From positions 1,942,705 to 2,006,704 of the forward strand of contig NW_009799100.1 in assembly GCF_000213175.1 (NCBI RefSeq): 64,000 bases of DNA. The letters are read 5' to 3'. The DNA comes from Neurospora tetrasperma FGSC 2508 (Eukaryota; Ascomycota; Sordariomycetes; Sordariales; Sordariaceae). The notes below the pieces were generated by a model. That model had not been told where the DNA came from. It saw only the letters and a list, made by a program, of their open reading frames with translations, and did not search any database. Within the stretch, counting starts at the first letter, position 1. Every line of letters begins with the position of its first letter. Made by a program: the position numbers and the translations under genes. This document shows positions 1-10,548 of the stretch, piece by piece.

Positions 1-1
1 T

Positions 2-439
2 TTGAAAGATGCGGGGTTGGACAAATGCAAGTTTCCTCCACTGCTTCTGGTGCTGGAGTATGAATACTCCCGCAGAAAAGACTTCGCCCATGAGGTTTCC
101 GATAGTGTGAGGAAGCGGGTTGAGGACGTTGCCCTGAGTTGGTGCGAGGTGCTCATGGACGATGAGACTGGGGAGTATGTTGCGGAACCGCCTACCATCT
201 TTGTTTTCACTGTGGTTCAACACACCCTCGTGCTGTCCACTTACGATGCTGCATCGCCAGAACAAGGCGTTGTGCAGATTGAGGAAGTCAAGTTCAACGC
301 AAGAGGGCTTTGGCTGTGGAACTCACTGACCGTCGCTATCGCCGTTCACATGGCTCGGGATACACTGATGAGGGCACGGAAACATGGATTCATTGGTGAA
401 GCTCGACGCCATAGAAGCAAGAAGGATCCTGATTTCTGA
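2..439 (+). CDS. Unknown protein, 5'-truncated C-terminal fragment
   Basis: The frame is open to the left window edge and ends at a stop at 437-439, so only the last 145 or so codons of a larger gene or exon are visible. No ATG start is seen, and the real start lies outside the window. The fragment has a soluble, mixed alpha/beta look. An aromatic-rich stretch (ARGLWLWNSLTVAIAVHMAR) precedes a basic tail (ARRHRSKKDPDF). I do not recognise a conserved domain. Similar 'GLWLWNSL..A..VH.AR' endings occur in lineage-specific fungal proteins of unknown role, but that is only an impression. It is separated from the next confident gene by almost 4 kb. Confidence 0.6.
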   Translation: MKDAGLDKCKFPPLLLVLEYEYSRRKDFAHEVSDSVRKRVEDVALSWCEVLMDDETGEYVAEPPTIFVFTVVQHTLVLSTYDAASPEQGVVQIEEVKFNARGLWLWNSLTVAIAVHMARDTLMRARKHGFIGEARRHRSKKDPDF

Positions 440-3400
440 AATGCCGGGCTGGGAAAATCATGGTTTCACGTTGGTGCCATGGCATTCAAGGTTTCCGCAA
501 TTTCAGTTCTTCATGTTTTTTTTCATGGACATCTCTTTGTAACGGAGGGATCTAATATGCTTGCTTCGGAGATACCCTGCTAACGGTTGTTGCTGTTCTG
601 TCGCGCCCAGAATCTCTCTTTTTGCAAATACCTGCTTTGTGCTATCGTGAATTTACAAGCAGTTCTTGGGTTTACTACCCACCAAAACCTTGTCATAAGT
701 TTATATTGCCGAGGAAGGTGGCCTTTCGGCACTTCTATCAACTGATGGTTGGCTGGGGACATGTGGTTGGGCATTGTCTTGAGGCTTGTTGCCAATGTAT
801 CCCTTTATGTTCGATGGGTTCCTCATCTAACAAGATTTGTTCAGGTACAACAATTGCCCCACAACTTTCCAAATGACGGTTGGTGTTTATTTGGAAAGCT
901 TTGTTCAATTCGGAAATTTACAGGAAGTTACGTACCAAGTGAGGGTTTGAACTCACGATAGAAGTCTTCTAAAGTCTGAACATCGATGTTCCACAAAGCA
1001 CATGTAAACATATACTGGTTCAACATAAGTACTTGGTTGAGCATGACACTGTCTATGCTGCAGATTTCCTCCGTGATTCCAAAACCCTCATCCTGGATGC
1101 ATACTAGGTAGTGCACCTTGACGGTTTTTTTTTTCTTGCAGAATTGCAAAATTGGTCCACGAGACGTCAACAAATACGAAGCCAATCACTGCAATGCTGA
1201 TTATGCGCCGTACTCCTAATCCCATTGGGAAAGTTGCCGGTTGGTTGAGGGCCTTGATCACCGAGCCGAGGTGTTTTTAAAAACTTTGAAGGGTACCAAG
1301 GAACATCGCTGATGAAAAGCTCCATATCGAAAAAGGTTCATTTGTAGGTACTAGTGTAAATACATAACGAACCGAATCATACTGAATAGTGGGCCGGAGG
1401 ACCTTTGTTTCTGGACTGGTTACCTAGTCAAGGAAGACAGAGTCATGACAGGGCGTCGACCCTTCGTTAGTGTTCAAGTACGTACACTACACTAGTTATG
1501 TACATAGTTGCTGATCAACATCCATCAGATCTGGCCGAGCCACGCAGGGCAGAAAATCCGCACGTGGGTTAAAGTGGTATCTTTCTCCGTCAAATGTCAA
1601 CGAAAAGCTTCCGGTCTCCGGATATGGAACGTTCGAAAACAATCCACAGGGAGAGTGGAGTTCGGAGATGGTACCAAGTGGATCAACAGATAAACTGATC
1701 CGTGATGCGGGAATTGATAAAAATGCTTGGCATGTAATGCGGCTGTACGGGTTTGATAGATCGATGGGGTGATTGGGGGTCCACAGAAGTCCCCCATCAT
1801 GGAATGATTCTTCCTTTTCCTTCTTCTTTTTTGTTCTTCGGGACTCTGGGGCTATCGCTATCAGATCATCGGCTGCCGGGGGTGGATGAGGTGATCGGTG
1901 TGCACTAGTGTACAGTGGGCTACTAGAAAGAGCTAAAGTATCGGTCAGAGCTTATGATCAACCACTTGGTCCGGGTCCGGTTGGTGATTGATGGGCTGGT
2001 TGCTCAGGGGGTGGGTAAAAATAGACTTCTCTTTTCTTTAGACTACATAGAACTAGACTTGGGTTGTAAGGATATCTGAGGTTGGGTGAATGAGCGTGTG
2101 AGGAATGGTTGCAAGGTTGACTGAAAGCTGTAAGTACCTAGTGACAATGCTAACCCCAGTGAGCTTTGAAGGAAGATCAAACGTTTCGCAGCCCAAGTAG
2201 ATGAGTGACGACGAACCCGTGACCCGGAGAGAAAACTCCTTGCGATCACAGGAACAAACGGCACTGCTGTTTACAAAATATTGCCTAACCACCTTGAACT
2301 ATCGTGGACTGTCGTGGAGTGTCCCGATCTTGGCAAGGTTGTAGTTTACGAGGAGATGGATGGCGTCCTGGATGTACAAATATGCACGATGGGCCGATCA
2401 GAGGAGCGCCAAGGTTGTCTGATTGAGGCGATAAAGACAGGAATCTTTCCATTAATCCAACCGCCGAGCCCGACATTAATTAGTACGCAGAACCGCGACC
2501 GGCTGCATCGTACTGACTTTGATTTCCCGATCCGTGGCATGAGTAAATGTCCGCGATAGAGCAGGCTCAAATGGAAAGATATGTTGTGTTTAACGTAGGC
2601 GATTGCGTAAGGACGTATCCCATGACCTGCAAATGGCGTTCGGAAAATGGTTTGGTAATTTCAAGTAAAGCGGACTACACTAATTCCTGAATAGAGTTAC
2701 TCCTTCGTATGTAGTGCCTGTACCTTTTAGTTTACTCCACTAGTCTGAATGTACGCTAGAGGTAACTGGTTGGTTCAAAATAGGTATGTAATCCTGGCGG
2801 GCCAAATTTCCAGGTGACCTCTTCCAGACCACTTGAGGTCCGGGATGGATTTTCGGAAATGATGGTCGGTGTTTTTTTGGGTGCTGTCCCGGCGATGAAA
2901 TAAAGTACCTTCTACCATAGCAACCAAGACCATTTCCGAACCCATATTTTCAAGTCGTGAGACATGTCCTGCTGAGCCTGACGGGCTGAAAAGAAACACC
3001 AATGTAGAACTAGACTAAATAGTGTAGGTAAGCGAGACTTGACGGCGGCGCATTGCGTCAAAATGTACACTTACGTCTACAGAGTATGTAAAATTGGTCG
3101 GCTTACTAACCCGTCGGCACTGCGTTCCCGTACCCAATACACGCATAAGGAACCCCGGTCATTCTCATCTAAGCCTTGTCTGCTGACATTGCGCGATCTG
3201 TGATTGGACATATCTGAATACCTTGTGGGTCACTTATTCCCTTGCAGCATCTCCCCAAGTCGACCAGTGACACTGGACCTGAGAAAGGACCTTTTTCATC
3301 CTGTAGCCAGCCCAATTCCACGTCCCATGATCTCAAATCCGGTCTCCCGAACAAAAACGGGTTTGATTTTTGTTGTGCCAAATCCTCTCTGTGTCGTACT

Positions 3401-3583
3401 GTAAAATTAAACCGTTTCGTTCTCTTGTGGCCCTCCTCCAGGCTAAGACACTGTCGAACCTTCCTCCCTTCCAGACGCGTTTGTCCTTGGCAACGACTAC
3501 TTAGCATGAACCCCTGGGTGAAGCCCTCCTGCGTACGGTATCCAACCGTCTCTCAGCCCTTTAGTCGCCAGGATTATCCGTAG

Positions 3584-3592
3584 ATCAGATAA
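3584..3592 (+). promoter_or_regulatory. Candidate SRE/SREA GATA-factor binding site
   Basis: The sequence reads ATCAGATAA, a perfect match to ATCWGATAA, the site recognised by fungal iron-responsive siderophore repressors of the SREA/SRE family. It lies about 800 bp upstream of the ATG of the gene encoding such a repressor, which would fit autoregulation. A 9-mer with one two-fold degenerate position is expected about once by chance in 64 kb on two strands, so position rather than sequence is the argument. Confidence 0.35.
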
Positions 3593-4169
3593 CAGATCTG
3601 TGGAGCAGTGGAGTAGTAATCAGAAGCACAACAGAGACTCTTGAGGCAAAGGGGGGAAGGATATGCAGACATTCGTCTGTCCACTCACCTAGAAGACGCA
3701 AAAAGACAGAAAGACGACAGAAAACCTCAAGACCAACCTTTGGCCCAGACCCGCCCTCTTTTTTGCTTTGCCTTTTCCGTCCACCAACCCTTTTGCTCCA
3801 TCTCCCCATCTGCCACCTCGGATTCCAACCGACTTCGCCATCCTCGTGCACTCTACCGGAGTACACAACCGTCCAGGTCTTGCCACCAACGCGAACCCGC
3901 TCGTACCACAACCTGGCGCCCCGTCCAAGCCTTTTCTTCCAGCATAACCAACTTCTGATTCAGCGGCACCCTGCTGCGGTCTGTAGTACTCGCTTCCTCT
4001 GGCCATTTGACCCCATCAATCGTCTGTTTCGGACACCCAACACGTGCTGTTCTCCTGGTACCGGCGCTCTGTATTGGCCCCGGATCCCGCCTGGTCCTTA
4101 GCGCATATTGCCCAGAAGTTGGGGTGGCTTACTTGCCATCCAAGTACAACTCCAACGATCGATCTCGGC

Positions 4170-4211
4170 ATGTGTTTGACCGCCGACCTCGATACCGTTT
4201 CCGCCTCTTGA
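4170..4211 (+). promoter_or_regulatory. Short upstream ORF in the sre leader
   Basis: An ATG followed by 12 further codons and TGA (MCLTADLDTVSAS) lies 180 bp before the sre start codon, and no other ATG intervenes between its stop and the start at 4392. If transcription begins upstream of 4170 the uORF would be scanned first and could damp translation. The transcription start is not known from sequence alone. Confidence 0.3.
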
Positions 4212-4391
4212 CGATCACGGAGCGATATTGAAGCCAGCCTGCGCAACCTCGAGACTCCCGGCGCCGTACAACGTCCACTTTTGTTTTTCAACAGGCTTTC
4301 AAACACATTGTGTCCCTTCTCAAGACGGATAACTAGCCTTGAGCACACATATTGTTAGGTTGAGATCCATACGCAAACACATCGAGAAGGA

Positions 4392-6278
4392 ATGGCATTG
4401 CCGGATGACACTCGCCTTATGAACAACCAAACTTCCACCGAAGGTAACTTGGCACCTGGTCGTATGGCCCTTCCGTCAAGGCCACCCCCAATGACCGCAA
4501 GTAACGAGCCCTCGAAGCACGAGTCAACCGGACCGGTTGACGAGGCGGCCTCCAAGTCCGAATCCGGGCTGTCGCCGAATTCAAAGAAAGCGGGGCATGC
4601 TGCGCAGAGTCCGTCTGGTCGCAAGAAGTCTCCAAAAATCTTAAATGCCCAACCAGCGCAATCTCCAACCGAGACCGTGGGGGTGGTGAACGTCGCAACG
4701 CTGGGACTTGTGCCTTCTGTTCAGGGTCATGCGGGTCAAGTCTGCAGGTATGGATGTCCCTTTCCTAATGACTGGATCTGTAGGCTAGCGCTAACGACTG
4801 AGTAGCAATTGTGGTACGACACATACTCCTCTTTGGCGAAGATCACCTCAAGGAGCCATCATTTGCAACGCTTGCGGACTGTACCTAAAGGCGCGTAACG
4901 CGGCTCGCCCTGCCAACATCAGGCGCCCTCCCAGCGTGATGGCGAGCAATGTTAGGCAGGCCGCGGCCAAATTGTCCTCCAAAAAAGCAACCGCACCGTT
5001 ACTGCCAAGCAACCCGGGAGCAACATATGTGGCCGCCGATCAGACGCCGTCAGGATCGTGCCCTGGAGGCGGAAGATGCAACGGCACAGGTGGTGCGGAG
5101 GGGTGTGGTGGTTGCCCCGCATACAACAACCGCGTTTCCAAGAGTGCGAGTCTCAACGTGCTAAAGTGTCAGGGCGCAGCAGCCGCGTCTTCCAAGAAAC
5201 CTCAAGCAGCAGAGGGCAGCGGGGAAGAACCGACCGAGGTGGACATCACCGCCTTACACGTACAATCGCAAAACACAACCGTTGTTATTGCTTGCCAAAA
5301 CTGCGGTACTACCATTACTCCGCTCTGGCGAAGGGATGAAGCCGGTCATACCATTTGCAATGCGTGCGGTAAGTGCATGAACTTATGGCCCGAAAAGTTA
5401 CAAATGGGATGGAATTTGCTAACTCGAGTAAAGGTCTCTACTACAAGTTGCACGGTGTGCATCGGCCAGTGACCATGAAAAAGGCAATAATCAAACGGAG
5501 AAAACGTGTGATTCCTGCCGCCGGAGGTGATGCCGAAATTGAGCCAAGTGAGGCTCCAGATTCACCACCCGCGACATCAGAACCTCCGATGGAGAAAGGT
5601 ACGGTCAACGAAGATGGATCTGTTAATCTCGGCATCCGTCGACGTTCAGTGCGACCATTGACGCTCGTGCCTGAGGATGAATTGCGGCGAAACAGACAGG
5701 CATCCCCGCTGTCTTCAGCCGCCTTGGGACAGTACCACTCATCTCATACAAATCAACCACACCACGGGGCTCATGCATCTCTCACTTACGAGAATCGACT
5801 GGCTCCCATTCATTCACTGGCGCTCCCGGTTGATCGTCAAGCGTCCATATCACCAGTATCATTTCTGTCCCCATCAAGAAAGCGGTCGATATCTGCTGTA
5901 GAGAACGAACCTTCGTCTCACAATGACAACGAAAGTCATAAGCGCCTGTCTTCCATCAAATCCATTCTCAACCCGATGCCGAGTTCCGAGATGCACCGAG
6001 AGGTCTCGCCGGCAGACCAGTTACGGATGCAACCAGCCTCCCGGTCCCCAGCCATGAGCAGTCTGACTCCAGCACACAGTCCAGGGTCATTCTCAAACAG
6101 TACGGTTATTGGGACACCAACATCAGCTCCGATTTTGCGGAGCGCTTCGAGAGATACCCTCAATGATAGCGAGCGGATGAAGGCAGAGCGAAGAGCAGCG
6201 TTGGAGCGCGAGGCCGAAATGATGAGAGAGTTGCTGGCCGCAAAGGAACGGGAGCTTGCCGAGTTGGGTTATGATTGA
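4392..6278 (+). CDS. sre: SREA/SRE-type GATA transcription factor (siderophore and iron-uptake repressor)
   Basis: Predicted 587-aa nuclear factor that represses siderophore synthesis and iron uptake when iron is sufficient. Exons: 4392-4747, 4806-5368 and 5434-6278; both introns (58 and 65 bp) have GT-AG ends and restore zinc-finger codons. Two GATA fingers of the form C-X2-C-X17-C-X2-C are visible, at about residues 118-142 and 282-306. Between them sits the family-defining iron-sensing cysteine block C-X5-C-X8-C-X2-C (Cys204, 210, 219, 222). This two-finger plus cysteine-block layout is diagnostic of SREA/SRE/URBS1 and separates it from AreA or WC-type GATA proteins. The C-terminus (ending about residue 586) is a charged predicted coiled coil. 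The first intron interrupts the first finger and the second interrupts the end of the second finger. Its own upstream region holds a matching GATA site. Confidence 0.95.
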
Positions 6279-7636
6279 TATGCGGAGGCTGAAAAAGCGG
6301 CATGCTGTGAATTCGGGGGAAACGACTGGAGTTATTCGGGAGAGCATACCCATGGAATTTGACTTGTGCATAGATAGATAGCAACGGAAGGCATAGTCTT
6401 TTTGAGGAAATCCCAATGACAGTTGGAGCCAGAGACCTTTAGTCATGGAATCCGCATAGTGGTTATGCGTCTATTCATCGATGCCGTCCAGTGGATTTGG
6501 TTTTGCATAGTAAAAGCCGTCTCATGGCTGTATACCGTAGAGGCTCGGTAAACTGGCAAAACGCTATCCCTCTTTGAGCGCCCGACAGTAAGCACAGGAA
6601 GCAGCATACTTCTGTACATATGTCCACTCAGTTAGTGAAAGCTCTACAATACCGCAAAGACTCGGGGCACAGGGTTTTAGGTTCCCTGGATATCAGGCAT
6701 GATATGTAAGTATACTGCCCGAATATGTGCATTTTATGTTCGCAAATAATAGTGGGGGAGATGTATTGCTACCTAGGAGCATTGTAAATTCGTTTTTTGA
6801 ATTTCGTGCTGTTTCCTACCTATCTTTTCATAAACGCTAGAGGGTAGAGATATTGTAAATTACCGTCTTGTATACGATTTATGGTGGGCATGAATGTTGC
6901 AGTATGCTTCCAGATTATGCCTGATATCCAGGGAACCTAAAACCCTGTGCCCCGAGTCTTTGCGGTACTGGCCAACACTATCCTGCCTGCGTTCCAAAGC
7001 ACAGGCTCGGACTTGTGCGCTAGTAGGTACAGATCTTCCTGTACTATGCCCCAAAAAGAGGTTTTTGGGGCATTAGCGTTTTGCCAGTTTACCGAGTCTC
7101 TACGGTACCCTAATTGCAACACCCTGCAATGGCGAAGTGTGATGCGGCAATGGAAGTTTCAAAGTTCCAGACGGAAAGCCCCTGCCTTGACATGCCGTAG
7201 GAGCCAGTGACAAGAGGCCGCGCACGCTGCATCAGCGTCGTAGGGCGGAGCTCCCACGTTGCGCGCGTTTGGGGCCGGTTTAGTGGACAATGTACCCCGG
7301 TAGAGGTAGGGACCACCCGACCCTCCTGGTGCAGGTGAGGCTACCTATGACCGGTTGCCAACCTCCACAGCTTCCTGACCTCGAGCTTCGATTGTTCCAG
7401 GCAACACTTTAGAATACACCATCCTTACAACATCTTTCGTTGCTACGTCAAGAACCACCACCAAGTGGCCACATCTATCTCTACGCTCGCGCAAACCTCC
7501 GAGACTCAATTCGAATCGCTCTCTAGACTGCGTCGAACTCAGCAGATCGCACCTATTCCTGCGACATTCTACCAACCTTTGCGACGTATTCGCATTCCTC
7601 CTCCACCACCACAGCCACTACTAAAACAACGCCATA
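6279..7636. other. Intergenic region containing a foldback element and the Tvp15-like gene leader
   Basis: No coding ORF is supported. The 3' flank of sre (6279-6532) is followed by the inverted-repeat element at 6533-7107. From about 7380 the sequence becomes C/A-rich with many CACC and CTCC words, typical of a fungal 5' leader, running into the ATG at 7637. Confidence 0.6.
6533..7107. repeat. Long imperfect inverted repeat (foldback or MITE-like element)
   Basis: The outer arms 6533-6566 and 7074-7107 are reverse complements over 34 bp with one mismatch and end in TACCGTAG/CTACGGTA. Further in, 6650-6700 and 6917-6967 are perfect reverse complements over 51 bp. The DNA between these blocks is also alignable in inverted orientation but with indels, and similarity continues roughly 25-35 bp into the central loop. 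Total span is 575 bp, with a loop of about 215 bp between the perfect arms. There is no transposase ORF. It may be a non-autonomous foldback element or an inverted duplication; a transcript through it would fold into a long hairpin. Confidence 0.85.
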
Positions 7637-8621
7637 ATGGATCTCTCCGACTCTTTGTACGTTTACATCCGCCCGCTCGTGCGACTATGGAGAAAGAAAA
7701 GAAAGAAAGGGATGAAAGCGGAGAACAAGCAAGACTGCTGGCCCCCAATACTGCGCGCATCCAAGCATCCGTTCGAGGTTCAGAACTACTTGCTAACATG
7801 ATGTCCTCCTCTCTAGTCGCATTGTCAACCTCGCGGTTGCAGTGCTTATGATCCTGGGTGGTGTCTCCCAGTTCTTCCCTCTCGGAATGTACGTTTCCTT
7901 ATCTTACGCCCGTTAGCAAGCCGGCCGACTGTACAAAGTTATGCGCTTCCCTCCACGAGCGGATATTGTGGACGCAGCAATCTTGGGCGGTCGCCGAAAT
8001 CGATCATGGTCCTGAAGCCTGGATGTCCCGGCTGCTAGTGCGCGCCCGCCTATGCTCACAAGGGTGTTGCATGCTTTGTCCGGACTGTTGCGGAGGCTGA
8101 TAGAAATCGTATGGGGATGTGAAACTGACCAAGTTACTGTCGACAGTCAACCAATTATCCTCGGTTGCTACACGATCCTGTTTGGTGTTTGTAAGTGGTC
8201 GCATACTTCGACAGAAACATTCAAATGGTTTCCGAAACGCTGACACTGTTCTTCACAGCCACCGGTCTCCTGGAGTTCCAAATCCCTCACCAAGTCTACC
8301 GCTATGCGTCGTTCATGTTCTCGTTTCTTGGTCGTGGTGCTTGTACGTTATTGTTGCCCCCCCTCCTGCCCCCCCCCCCCTCCCCCTTTTTCTCTCTGCT
8401 GCTATTGCTGAGTCAGTGTAGCTAATCGTCGTTCTACTCTTTGTACAGTTTACATCTTCGTCGGCTGCATCATCCCCCATGGACATTGGGCTACGATCAT
8501 TATCGGCTCGATCATCTTCCTTGTTGGCGTTGCCTATGTCGCTCTCGAATTTGTGCCCTCTATTGAGCCCCCTGCAAACATGCGCGAGGTGGATGCGGGC
8601 TGGGGCGCTGAGCAGGTGTAA
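7637..8621 (+). CDS. Tvp15-like / COPI-associated Golgi membrane protein
   Basis: Small 130-aa polytopic membrane protein assembled from five exons: 7637-7656, 7817-7888, 8147-8190, 8259-8342 and 8449-8621. All junctions are GT-AG and keep one frame. The product starts MDLSDSFRIVNLAVAVLM and has four hydrophobic segments, including ILGGVSQFFPLGI, IILGCYTILFGV, YASFMFSFLGRGAFYIFVG and TIIIGSIIFLVGVAYVALEF, then a short acidic tail. The motif order and length match the COPI-associated/Tvp15 family (PF08507-type) of Golgi and vesicle membrane proteins. Introns make up more than half of the gene, and intron 4 contains a 12-C tract at 8369-8380. The role in Golgi vesicle traffic is taken from the family. 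Confidence 0.85.
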
Positions 8622-9410
8622 TTTGTGATACACGTCACTATTTGAGAAGTGATGCCCTGCCTAGGATTGGTTATGCAAGCATGAAAAGAGCTCCGTGGCC
8701 GCCGACAATGTCATGTCGACCCATACCAAGATGAGACGTTTGGGGTGCGAGAGTTGCGGGAGGATGGTCTGTTTGACAGCTATTTCAGGAGCGCTGCTGG
8801 TGATCAACTGGTGTCAGAATGTTGAGGAATATGTTGCGCCAGTTGAATGCAGCACAAGTAAAGGGGTACGTGGTGACTTTCAGCAGACAACATCAAGGAT
8901 GTGGAAGAAGATCAACGATTTAGCTTATACTTTAGTTTGAGGGCAGCAATGGTGCTGCTAAATCAGCATTTTGAATATGACAGGCCTGCAGTTTTCTGGG
9001 ATTCATTGGACAAGCACTGTCCGTGAAGGTGAAGTATCTTCCATTTATCGTTCGCGATGGCAGGTTTCCACAATGGCAGATCATCGACTGGGCTGGGTGA
9101 ACATGGTTGGAAATCCTCTCCCCCCCCCCCCCTTTTGGAGTTTGGGCAATTGTGGTTGTCCTAGCAACCATTTTGTTGTATGTAAAGCTAGAAAGGGTTA
9201 GGGTATATGCAGGTAGGCGATAAGGTTCTTATCAATTTCAATCTTAAACAACTGCATTACAAAATTTTGAGCTTGACGGCCTGGATGACCTCAAAGTCAC
9301 CCACATATCACCAAGTAAGGAGCCCTGTGAACACAATCATGTGTGGAATATGTTACTGACAAGTCGAATAAGGACCACTTTTATTGAGTCATTCAAGGAC
9401 CACATTCAAG
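8622..9410. other. Intergenic, 3' flank of the Tvp15-like gene and BCP1 promoter
   Basis: No coding ORF is supported. A homopolymer of 13 cytosines occupies 9120-9132. No tRNA or repeat was recognised. The last 150 bp would be the promoter and leader of BCP1. Confidence 0.5.
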
Positions 9411-10404
9411 ATGGGCAAGAAAAGATCAAGAGAGGAAGCCCAGAAGGAGGTCGTCCAGAACGACCCCACAGTCGATAAGATGGATGAGGATAGTGACAGC
9501 TCAGACTCGGATGAGGTGAGTTACTTTACCTTGGTGTACCAAGCTCGGTTGTTAAACCGACCTCTTGCACCTTGGTCGACACTCTCTCTGGCTGAGAGTC
9601 ATAATACTAACATTGGTTGGAAACAAGGACATGGACATCATTAACGTCGACTTCGAGCTGTTCAATTACGACAAGGACATCGACTTCCACGGCGTCAAAA
9701 CGCTTCTCCGTCAGCTCTTCGACGCTGACGCCCAGCTCTTCGACCTGTCCGGGCTCAGCGACATGATCATTGAGCAGAACACCATCGGCTCGACGTGCAA
9801 GGTGGACGACAAGGCCAACGACGCCTACGCCTTCCTGACCGTGCTCAACGCGTGGGAGCACCGCGAGAAGAAACCGGTCGCGCAGCTGATCGAGTACCTG
9901 TCCGACAAGGCCGTCAAGGCCGGTGATTCCAGCCTGTCTGTGCTGCCTGAGTTGTTCACCTCCGGCAAGGCCCAAGTGGGCATCGTCCTGTCGGAGCGCC
10001 TCATCAACATGCCGGCCGAAGTCATCCCACCCATGTGGAACATGATGATTGAGGAGATCCAGGACGCCGTGGACGACAAGGAGCCATACGAGTTTACGCA
10101 CTACCTGGTGGTGTCGCGCGCGTACGTCGAGGTCGAGTCGAGCTTGGACCAGGAGGAGCAGAAGCGCAAGCGGCTACGCGATGAGAAGGGCCTGCAGTAC
10201 TTCCACCCGGAGGACGACGAGATGCGCAAGCATGCTGTCGGCGCGGGCACCTACACGTTCACCAAGGAGGGAGACTCGGCCGATAGCAAGCGCGCGTTCC
10301 AGGAGCTGGGCGTCAAGTCACAGGGTTTCATGATGCTTATTGAGGCGGGCAAGTTCAAGCAGGCTGTCAAAGCTATCGGGGATTGCATTGGCGCAGCCAA
10401 CTAA
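9411..10404 (+). CDS. bcp1: BCP1/BCCIP-family protein (Rpl23 chaperone, nuclear export)
   Basis: Predicted 293-aa protein from two exons, 9411-9515 and 9628-10404, joined in phase 0 across a 112-bp GT-AG intron. The N-terminus is basic and then acidic ([11 protein letters not shown], then [11 protein letters not shown]). It is followed by the conserved BCP1 core with [37 protein letters not shown] and [18 protein letters not shown]. In yeast Bcp1 escorts ribosomal protein Rpl23 into pre-60S particles and affects nuclear export of Mss4; the animal relative is BCCIP. Length and motif order fit a full-length member. The stop lies 144 bp from the convergent chorismate mutase gene. Confidence 0.93.
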
Positions 10405-10548
10405 TTTACCATAATGGATTGCGAGAATATGGAAGCACCGAGAAATGAGGGAACGTGAACGGGAAATTTCAACGCATCGTCAGTTCCTGCCTGCAGTGCT
10501 GTGGATTTTGTTGTTGTTTTAATTAGTTGCCGGTTACTTGCGTCATGG

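Larger units (their letters stand above)
440..4391. other. Gene-poor region and probable long leader of sre
   Basis: About 3.95 kb without an ORF that looks coding; the many short ORFs overlap on both strands and have no family signature. The stretch 1240-3100 is interrupted by stops and repeated short words such as actagtgta and gtacgtaca, as expected of ordinary intergenic DNA or a decayed element. From about 3580 the sequence becomes C/T-rich, typical of fungal promoters and long 5' leaders. It contains a perfect ATCAGATAA site (3584-3592) and a 13-codon upstream ORF (4170-4211). The most natural role for the right part is promoter and leader of the GATA factor gene at 4392. Confidence 0.55.

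Noticed and set aside
930-1000. tRNA-like T-arm word on the minus strand (gtgagttcaaaccctcac)
   Set aside because: No matching acceptor stem, D arm or proper anticodon stem-loop could be folded around it.
6533-7107. RIP-mutated duplicate
   Set aside because: The best arms are identical and differences between other parts are mainly indels, not C-to-T changes; the arms are also shorter than usual RIP targets.
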